A stretch of DNA of 34,623 bases from DSWT01 sp035415725 (GTDB taxonomy: Bacteria > Chloroflexota > Anaerolineae > B4-G1 > SLSP01), in the NCBI GenBank assembly GCA_035415725.1, contig DAOOGN010000037.1, positions 1 to 34,623 on the forward strand. The letters are read 5' to 3'. Positions 29,447 through 34,623 of this stretch are shown piece after piece. Within the stretch, counting starts at the first letter, position 1, and every line of letters begins with the position of its first letter. A program made the position numbers and the translations under genes. The notes under the pieces were generated by a model. That model searched no databases and had not been told where the DNA came from. It saw only the letters and a program-made list of their open reading frames with translations.

Positions 29447-30649
29447 ATGTACCGTTTGTGGGGTTTGATCCGCACGGACTTTTTGCGCCGGTTTGATGGG
29501 CCGATAGCGTGGGTGTTTTTCCTGCTCTTGCCGTTCCTATTCACGGCTGCTGTCGGCGCCGGTCTGAGTGGAATGATGGACGATGCGCCGGCGGAAGAGG
29601 TGCGTGTCGCGTTGGCGGTGATCCGGCGCGACGAAGGTCCGTTGGTGGACGCGCTCTTGGCGGCGTTGGCGGACGTGAACTTCGATGTGGAAGTGGTGGA
29701 CACGTTTCCTGACGATGCCTTCGGCCTGATCATCCCGGCAGAGTTTTCCGCGCGCTTGCTGGCCGCTGAAGAGGTCGAGCTTACTTTGCACGTCCGCAGT
29801 GACAGCAGTGACACGCCGGCCGTGGAGCAAGCGGTGCGGGCGGCGATTGGACGGGTAGGGAGCGCAGCGCTTGTCGCTCAGGCGGGGGTGGAGCAGGCAC
29901 GCACGGCGGGGCTGGTGACGACGCCGGAAGAAGAAGCTGCTTTTTTCTCGGGGCTGTTGCTTGATACACTTGCCGCCGTGGAAAACCCTGCGGCTGTGAC
30001 CCAAATTGTCTGGCCGGCCGGCGTGACGCTGGAGACCGACACACAGAACATGGCGAACAGCGCGGAGCATGCTTCGGCCGGGCAGATTGTCACCTGGGTG
30101 CAGATCACCCTGCTCGGCGCGGCGGAAGTGCTGGTGGACGAACGTCTACGCGGCACACTCAGGCGCATGCTGATTATGCCTACATCGCGCGCGCTCATTC
30201 TGGGCGGCAAAGTTTTGGCGACGGTGCTCGCGGGTCTGTTGCAAATCGCCATTCTGCTTGTCGGCGGCGCGGTGGTGTTCCATGTAGGGTGGGATAAGGC
30301 GCCGCTGGCCGTGGCGGCGATCTCTGTCGCGTTTGCCTTGGCTATAGCGGGAATGGGATTGCTGTTGGCAACCTGCGTGAAAACCGGCGGACAGGCCAGC
30401 AGCGCTGTGGTGGGACTGTCGCTGATCATGGCGGCTGTGGGCGGCGCGTGGTTCCCCTTGGAAATCACGCCGCCGTTGTATCGCCAGATTGTGCAAATTC
30501 TGCCTTCGACCTGGGCCATGCAGGCTTACGAAGACATCCTGGCGCGCGGCGCAACGCTGGGCGATGTGCTGCCGGCCGTCGGTGTGCTCCTCGGTTTTGC
30601 GATTGTGTTCACCGTGATCGGCGTGTGGCGTTTCAACCACTACGAGTGA
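29447..30649 (+). CDS. ABC-2 type permease, second subunit
   Basis: A 400-aa membrane protein with the same plan as the first permease: helix near residues 22-40 (AWVFFLLLPFLFTAAVGAGL), extracytoplasmic region of about 160 residues, then the coupling motif VLVDERLRGTLRRMLIMPTS and several helices, ending IVFTVIGVWRFNHYE. ATG at 29447 follows GAGGAG by 7 bases. It should pair with the ATPase at 26742 and the permease at 27708. Its promoter is uncertain because a repeat element separates it from the upstream genes. Its stop codon abuts the -35 of the tRNA-Asp promoter. Confidence 0.9.
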   Translation: MYRLWGLIRTDFLRRFDGPIAWVFFLLLPFLFTAAVGAGLSGMMDDAPAEEVRVALAVIRRDEGPLVDALLAALADVNFDVEVVDTFPDDAFGLIIPAEFSARLLAAEEVELTLHVRSDSSDTPAVEQAVRAAIGRVGSAALVAQAGVEQARTAGLVTTPEEEAAFFSGLLLDTLAAVENPAAVTQIVWPAGVTLETDTQNMANSAEHASAGQIVTWVQITLLGAAEVLVDERLRGTLRRMLIMPTSRALILGGKVLATVLAGLLQIAILLVGGAVVFHVGWDKAPLAVAAISVAFALAIAGMGLLLATCVKTGGQASSAVVGLSLIMAAVGGAWFPLEITPPLYRQIVQILPSTWAMQAYEDILARGATLGDVLPAVGVLLGFAIVFTVIGVWRFNHYE

Positions 30650-30677
30650 TTGACAAATTTTGGCCCTGTGGTATCAT
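30650..30677 (+). promoter_or_regulatory. Promoter of tRNA-Asp
   Basis: Perfect -35 TTGACA (30650-30655), 16-base spacer, TATCAT (30672-30677), and 12 bases to the mature tRNA 5' end. Confidence 0.7.
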
Positions 30678-30689
30678 CTGCATCGTTCT

Positions 30690-30762
30690 GGGGGCGTAGT
30701 GTAGTGGTTAACATGTCGGCCTGTCAAGCCGAAGATCGCGGGTTCAAGTCCCGTCGCTCCCG
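30690..30762 (+). tRNA. tRNA-Asp (anticodon GTC)
   Basis: A 73-base cloverleaf. Acceptor GGGGGCG pairs with CGCTCCC (one G-T) with discriminator G. The anticodon stem TCGGC/GCCGA encloses CTGTCAA with anticodon GTC at 30723-30725, and the T arm is GCGGG-TTCAAGT-CCCGT. CCA is not encoded (CAGC follows). Confidence 0.97.
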
Positions 30763-30809
30763 CAGCTTCTCCAGCCGAGGCTAAAGCCAGCGGCTGAATC
30801 CACTAAGCC

Positions 30810-30841
30810 CTGCGGGCTGGCCGCTCGGCTTCAGCCCGCAG
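30810..30841. terminator. Hairpin between tRNA-Asp and patatin genes
   Basis: CTGCGGGCTG (30810-30819) and CAGCCCGCAG (30832-30841) pair perfectly. It lies over the end of the convergent patatin gene (its stop is in the hairpin). There is no T-run. Confidence 0.5.
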
Positions 30842-31685
30842 TTGGTTTGGCCCACTCCGATATGTTGTGGACGGCGGTTTCATAACCGATTTGTATCAAC
30901 TGTTGATAGTTTTGGAAGTCCCAGATCGGCGTTGCTGTGGGGCTACGCAGTTCGATGCGTTGGACAGGCACACCGCGGGCCTCGGCCAGGGCCGTCTCCA
31001 GTTGAACATACCGCCGGCTCACGGCAAAAGCGAGTTTCCCCAGCAACGGGTTCAATCCAGGGGAACTCTCTGCCGTAGTGTTCGGATCGTCCAGGTCGAG
31101 GGCGATGATCTCCGTGGCCCCCATGCTCAAGGCGGGTTCGATGGGCAGGTTGCTGAGGGCGCCGCCATCCACGATGTATTGACCGTTATCCTCAACCGGC
31201 GCGAACCAGGGCGGCAGAGCGATGGAAGCTAACAACCCCTCCAGGACCGATTGTTCGGGGTCTCGGCCATAAATCACCGGCCGACCGGAGGTCAGGTCAG
31301 CGCCGACCAGGCCCAGGCGAACGTGATTCAGTTGCCCAAAGCGTAGGTCGGGGGTGATGCCGGCAGCGATGAAGAACTCGGCTACGCGGCGGCTGCCGTG
31401 ATGGTTGGGGCGTCCGGACAAGAGGCGCAAGGTTAGCCGGGCGAGGCGGGGATCCATCAGGTTGGAAGCCGCCATTTTCTGGTAAGTCTGTTCCACAGCC
31501 GCTAAGCCGGCCTGGTTGACTCCCCAGAGCGCCAGGCCGGTCGCGTTAGCGGCCCCAATGGAGGTGCCCACCAGCAGATCGGGTTGGAAGCCGGCTTCCA
31601 GCAAGGCGCGAATGGCGCCGACTTGCAGTGCGCCGCGCGCTCCGCCACCCCCCAAAACGAGTGTTACGCATTTCTTCATGGTCAC
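30831..31685 (-). CDS. Patatin-like phospholipase
   Basis: A 284-aa lipid acyl hydrolase of the RssA/patatin class with a Ser-Asp dyad. The oxyanion-hole motif GGGGARG is at about 12-18, the nucleophile S42 is in GTSIG and the aspartate D173 is in VDGGALSNLP. No signal peptide or transmembrane anchor, so it acts in the cytoplasm or at the inner membrane face. GTG at 31685 lies 8 bases after GGAGG; an ATG six bases further in is an alternative. It is the last gene of a minus-strand run, 37 bases downstream of the radical SAM gene, probably co-transcribed with it. Substrate specificity is not visible. Confidence 0.9.
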   Translation of the reverse strand: MTMKKCVTLVLGGGGARGALQVGAIRALLEAGFQPDLLVGTSIGAANATGLALWGVNQAGLAAVEQTYQKMAASNLMDPRLARLTLRLLSGRPNHHGSRRVAEFFIAAGITPDLRFGQLNHVRLGLVGADLTSGRPVIYGRDPEQSVLEGLLASIALPPWFAPVEDNGQYIVDGGALSNLPIEPALSMGATEIIALDLDDPNTTAESSPGLNPLLGKLAFAVSRRYVQLETALAEARGVPVQRIELRSPTATPIWDFQNYQQLIQIGYETAVHNISEWAKPTAG

Positions 31686-31722
31686 TTCTCGGTCCTCCCG
31701 GCGAAGGTTGCAGTCCTCATTC

Positions 31723-33261
31723 TCATCTTGCGGTGGATGAAGCAGGCGCGGCTATCTGCAGGTCGAGTAAACTCGGCAAGGGGGCGATGCCTCCGTCTTT
31801 TGCTGCTGGTGCGCGATGCACGTAATGGGTTTCCCAAATGTTGTGGGTCAGAGCTTCATACTCCGCATCATATTGCGCCAGCCCCTGGGCGTACTCCGGG
31901 TCTGCCAACGCTGCAGCAGCATTCACGTCAATGGGGTCAGGCTCGTGTTCCATAATGAGGCGTTGGAGGTCGGCATGATGGTCGCGGTTGGGACAGGGCA
32001 TCAGACCATTCCCATTTTTGTTTTTGTAATTGAATTGCCACTGACGCAAGCTGTGGAAAAACGGATCCGCCCACACATCGTTGAGGGTTTTGCCCTGGGC
32101 GTAAGCAGTGTTGATGTTGAGCGGCGAATAGGGCAAAAAGACACACGGGCTGATGGCACCATTCCAATCGATGTAGAAATAGCCGCCATTGCCATGCCCG
32201 CCGGCCGATAAACAGCCGTCGCAGGCCGTGCCGTGATTCCAGAAATCGGCTATGAACATCCGGCGCGTGCGGATAATTTCCCACGAGCGGCGCCACATCC
32301 ACAGGCGTTGTTGCGGGGTGGGCATCAAGTCGAGGGTGAACGAGCGTCCGATGGGCATGTACTGGAAAAGCCAGGCAAACAAGGCCCCTTGCTGCTGGAA
32401 GAAATCAATGAACTCATCCGAGAGGATTTCTTCGGCATTGTAGCGAGTGCCTGTCAGGGAGATGCCAAAGGGGATGCCATCGTGGCGTAGCAAGTGCATC
32501 GTGTTGACCACTTGATCGAAGATTCCTTCCCCGCGGCGGGCATCGGTGCGTTCTTTCCAGCCTTCGACGGAAATGGCCGGCAGCAGATTGCCGGTCCGCG
32601 CCAGGCGTTGGCTGATTTCTGGGGTGATGAGGGTGCCGTTGGTATACATCAGGAACATGCAATCGGCATGGCGCTCGATGATGTCCACAATGCTTTTGCC
32701 CTCTGAGCGATAGGCGAAAGGTTCGCCGCCGCTGATGACGAAGAAGCGCGCTCCCCACAACGTTTTGGCTTCGGTGATAATGCGGTCGACCGTGCTCCAG
32801 GCCAGGTTCCTGGCTTTGTCGTCGGAGTCGGCATAGCAGCCGGTACAATGTAGATTGCAGGCCTTGCCCGGGCTGATGACGAGAAAAGACGGCGCTCCGA
32901 TGCCATACTGTTCCTTAAAAAGGTGTATCATCTGTTCCCGGTTGCCTTGTCGCAGGAACAAGGTCTTCACCAGGATTTGGATGGCGGCGCGCAGTGCGGC
33001 CTCGGAAAGATGGTTTTCCACCAAAGCGCGCTCGATGGTGCCGACAATAGCCAGACTCATCGCGGTGCGATCATCGGCAATGCCAGGCAGGTAGTTAGGA
33101 TCGGAGCGGGTGTGTTCCAGATTGGTAAGCATGTGTTTTTCGATCCTGTTGACGATGTGGCGGCGCAGCGTCTCGTTTTGGGCCAGCTTAGGCCCGTGAC
33201 TGACCAATACATCGGCGGCGATGTTGATCGCCTTTTCCTGGATGGGAGTTATTGTTATCAT
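31723..33261 (-). CDS. Radical SAM protein with SPASM-like C-terminal cysteines
   Basis: A 512-aa protein. Residues 1-120 are a helical N-terminal domain of no recognised family. The radical SAM core has CNLHCTGC (C135, C139, C142; CX3CX2C) binding the 4Fe-4S cluster, FVISGGEPF for SAM, and MYTNGTLIT. The C-terminal region has cysteines at 347, 350 (TACDGC), 373 (SPCVF) and 423 (MPCPNRD), as in SPASM/Twitch auxiliary cluster domains of peptide maturases and anaerobic sulfatase maturases. ATG at 33261 has GGAGG 9 bases upstream; the frame continues to 33483 without a site. It lies downstream of a 64-aa gene and a DUF1269-like gene, all on minus. Peptide or protein modification is plausible but unproven. 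Confidence 0.88.
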   Translation of the reverse strand: MITITPIQEKAINIAADVLVSHGPKLAQNETLRRHIVNRIEKHMLTNLEHTRSDPNYLPGIADDRTAMSLAIVGTIERALVENHLSEAALRAAIQILVKTLFLRQGNREQMIHLFKEQYGIGAPSFLVISPGKACNLHCTGCYADSDDKARNLAWSTVDRIITEAKTLWGARFFVISGGEPFAYRSEGKSIVDIIERHADCMFLMYTNGTLITPEISQRLARTGNLLPAISVEGWKERTDARRGEGIFDQVVNTMHLLRHDGIPFGISLTGTRYNAEEILSDEFIDFFQQQGALFAWLFQYMPIGRSFTLDLMPTPQQRLWMWRRSWEIIRTRRMFIADFWNHGTACDGCLSAGGHGNGGYFYIDWNGAISPCVFLPYSPLNINTAYAQGKTLNDVWADPFFHSLRQWQFNYKNKNGNGLMPCPNRDHHADLQRLIMEHEPDPIDVNAAAALADPEYAQGLAQYDAEYEALTHNIWETHYVHRAPAAKDGGIAPLPSLLDLQIAAPASSTAR

Positions 33262-33288
33262 GGTTATGATTCCTCCTTCTGTTAAGAA

Positions 33289-33328
33289 GGCCCGGCTCTG
33301 TCTCTGTCTCTTGGACCAAAACCGGGCC
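33289..33328 (-). promoter_or_regulatory. Hairpin in the leader of the radical SAM gene
   Basis: GGCCCGG and CCGGGCC (33322-33328 with 33289-33295) form a 7-bp stem around a 26-base loop containing GAGACAGAGACAGAG. On minus it lies between the 64-aa gene and the radical SAM ribosome site and is followed by TTCTTAAC. It could be a partial terminator setting the ratio of the two products. Confidence 0.4.
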
Positions 33329-33388
33329 ACTTGATGGATAAAACAGCGCACGTTCTTTTTGCGCAAGGCATCCCGCCATCGTATACCC

Positions 33389-33583
33389 TTATCCAATCTC
33401 TGTGTTGGGTTCTGGCGCCTCCTTCCCCGGGGTGCCTTTATTTTCCGGGCTATCGGATTGATCGGAAGTTTCTTTGCCGCCATCTCTTTCTGACTCCAGG
33501 CCGGTTGTGGTGGCGAGTTTGTACCGACGGAGAATATCGTCGCTTAACCATTTCAAAAGGCGTTCCGTGAGTAGACCGTGCAT
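33389..33583 (-). CDS. 64-aa protein, unknown; possible radical SAM partner
   Basis: ATG at 33583 follows AAGGA by about 5-6 bases and lies 23 bases after the DUF1269-like gene. The product has an amphipathic N-terminal helix (MHGLLTERLLKWLSDDILRRY, residues 1-21) and a hydrophilic, disordered-looking tail rich in S, T, E, K, G and P. It has no cysteine. Size and position upstream of a radical SAM/SPASM-like enzyme resemble RiPP precursors, but there is no repeat core or known leader motif, and the start and stop are the only firm facts. It may instead be a small accessory protein. Confidence 0.55.
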   Translation of the reverse strand: MHGLLTERLLKWLSDDILRRYKLATTTGLESERDGGKETSDQSDSPENKGTPGKEAPEPNTEIG

Positions 33584-33606
33584 GGAGTTTCCTTGTCAAC
33601 TTATGG

Positions 33607-34410
33607 TCAGGTTGCCAGGGCTGTCCTGATGAGCCGTATAGCCTGTTCGAGCTTGGCATTGCATGCCGTATAATCCGCTTTGACCTCGGCGATACGCTCT
33701 TCGGTTGTGGTCCTTTGCCGTTCATTCGCCTGCTTCATTTGCTGACGCATGATATCGATCTTCGTGGTCATCTCGCCGATGAGGTGCTTTTGTCTGGCCT
33801 CAACCTGGGATTGCAGGGCGGCTAACTTCTCCCGGACATCTTTGATTTCCCTTTGTAGTGCCGCCTCGTTTTCGGCGCTTACCTGCGCCAGCTCTTGCTT
33901 GAGCTGCTTTAGCTCGATATCACAGGCGGCAGATTCACGGGCCAGCAGGTCTTCGACGATCTCGAAACGCCGGCAGCGGAAGACAACTCCCCCCAGTTTC
34001 CTCAGTTTTGTATTCACCGGCGTTGTCCATGTTTCCTGCACTTCTGCCAACACCGCAGCTTTACCGGGGGGGAGTGCTTGCACTATCTCATCCAGAAAAC
34101 CGATATCAATCCCTGCCCTGGTCAGATGGAAAATCAGCCTGGTCAGATCATCGGCCGTGTCTCCACGGGTGGGCTTGAGCGAGCCTGTAAGCATACCCTG
34201 GATGCCCTCGATCAACATCTCAAGGGTGGCACCGGCGGACCCTGCGCCAGGGGTTTGTCTGACACGGCATGTTTTGGCGGAGCCTCGCACCAGCACTGCG
34301 CTCGCATAAAGGGTGATGGCGCCGTCTTTGTGCAGGTCTTCGAGTGCGTTTAGCCCCGCATAAGCTAATGACTCGGAGTCGAAAACTGCTACCATCATCT
34401 TGTTCATCAT
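33607..34410 (-). CDS. DUF1269-like protein with a C-terminal coiled coil
   Basis: A 267-aa protein. Residues about 5-130 resemble the DUF1269 domain (VAVFDSESLAYAGLNALEDLHKDGAITLYASAVLVR, GIDIGFLDEIVQALPPGKAAVLAEV), a stress-associated family of unknown biochemical function. The glycine-zipper membrane segment common in that family is shortened here. Residues about 155-260 are a long charged coiled coil (LKQLKQELAQVSAENEAALQ...). There are four cysteines, and no signal peptide. ATG at 34410 follows GAGGGG by 3 bases; a second ATG at 34407 fits equally. It is probably first in an operon with the 64-aa and radical SAM genes. Confidence 0.75.
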   Translation of the reverse strand: MMNKMMVAVFDSESLAYAGLNALEDLHKDGAITLYASAVLVRGSAKTCRVRQTPGAGSAGATLEMLIEGIQGMLTGSLKPTRGDTADDLTRLIFHLTRAGIDIGFLDEIVQALPPGKAAVLAEVQETWTTPVNTKLRKLGGVVFRCRRFEIVEDLLARESAACDIELKQLKQELAQVSAENEAALQREIKDVREKLAALQSQVEARQKHLIGEMTTKIDIMRQQMKQANERQRTTTEERIAEVKADYTACNAKLEQAIRLIRTALAT

Positions 34411-34473
34411 AGGCCCCTCAATCTGTCTTGCTAGTACAACGCGGCATAAATCCCTCCCCAGTTTACAGCTTCA

Positions 34474-34528
34474 AGGGGATCGCCAGATCCCCGACTATGC
34501 GCCAGACGCGGGGATCTAGCGATCCCCT
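34474..34528. repeat. Family E palindrome, copy 2
   Basis: AGGGGATCGCCAGATCCCCG and CGGGGATCTAGCGATCCCCT are inverted with one mismatch over 20 bp around 15 bases. Each arm is itself partly palindromic. It resembles 6314-6370. It lies upstream of the DUF1269-like gene and could also act as a terminator-like hairpin for genes outside the window. Confidence 0.65.
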
Positions 34529-34623
34529 CTGAGCATCGTTATCTAGAAAGGAACTTGCGCCTTGCGGTACTAGCAGTTTGTCGGAGAGAAAGTGGCCTGA
34601 GCATCAATACATACGAAGTTGAG

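Overview
The window (roughly 57-60% GC by eye) looks like a chromosomal segment of a Chloroflexota bacterium, probably Anaerolineae-like or a related uncultured lineage. This is inferred from gene style: a stand-alone prephenate dehydratase, a DAHP synthase with an N-terminal ferredoxin-like domain, rpsO-pnp, ClpC, a UMF1-type transporter, and dense short palindromic repeats between genes. No rRNA or other taxonomic marker is present, so the assignment is tentative.

Layout. (1) 110-5315: a compact aromatic amino acid operon, pheA-aroF-tyrA-aroA-aroE, all on +. It covers entry into the shikimate pathway, two internal steps and both prephenate branches. aroA and aroE each carry an in-frame insertion made of repeat-like DNA. 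(2) 5316-7228: 1.9 kb without genes, packed with at least three families of MITE-like inverted-repeat elements. (3) 7229-11310: a CPBP-type membrane protein (-), a candidate pseudoknotted RNA, rpsO, pnp and a conserved-looking 59-aa gene. (4) 11717-18566: clpC, a Xer-type recombinase, an MBL-fold hydrolase, an M19 dipeptidase and an FHA-domain membrane protein. (5) 18711-21085: larC (nickel-pincer cofactor) and an HNH nuclease gene whose stop codon lies in a 67-bp integron attC-like site. (6) 21412-26278: a GH32 beta-fructosidase, a UMF1 MFS transporter, and a small-protein/histidine-kinase pair whose kinase stop codon is supplied by a MITE end. (7) 26742-30649: an ABC-2 exporter (ATPase and two permeases) split by a MITE, followed by tRNA-Asp(GTC). 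(8) 30831-34410, all on -: a DUF1269-like coiled-coil protein, a 64-aa small protein and a radical SAM protein with extra C-terminal cysteines, then a patatin-like phospholipase.

Recurring theme: repeat elements shape genes here. Family A (about 122 bp, ends AGGACTTACGC, long inner hairpin), family C (80-340 bp, ends GTAWCTATTCAGSC) and family D (ends GGTTCT..., inner CCACGGAT/ATCCGTGG palindrome) recur across the whole window. They sit in leaders and operon gaps and supply a stop codon. The family A hairpin core also occurs inside aroA as translated sequence, which resembles the Rickettsia palindromic element phenomenon.

The strongest leads are the in-frame repeat insertion in aroA, the pseudoknotted RNA candidate at 7972-8095, the HNH-attC cassette, and the DUF1269/64-aa/radical SAM locus. 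No CRISPR array, prophage or intact transposase was seen.
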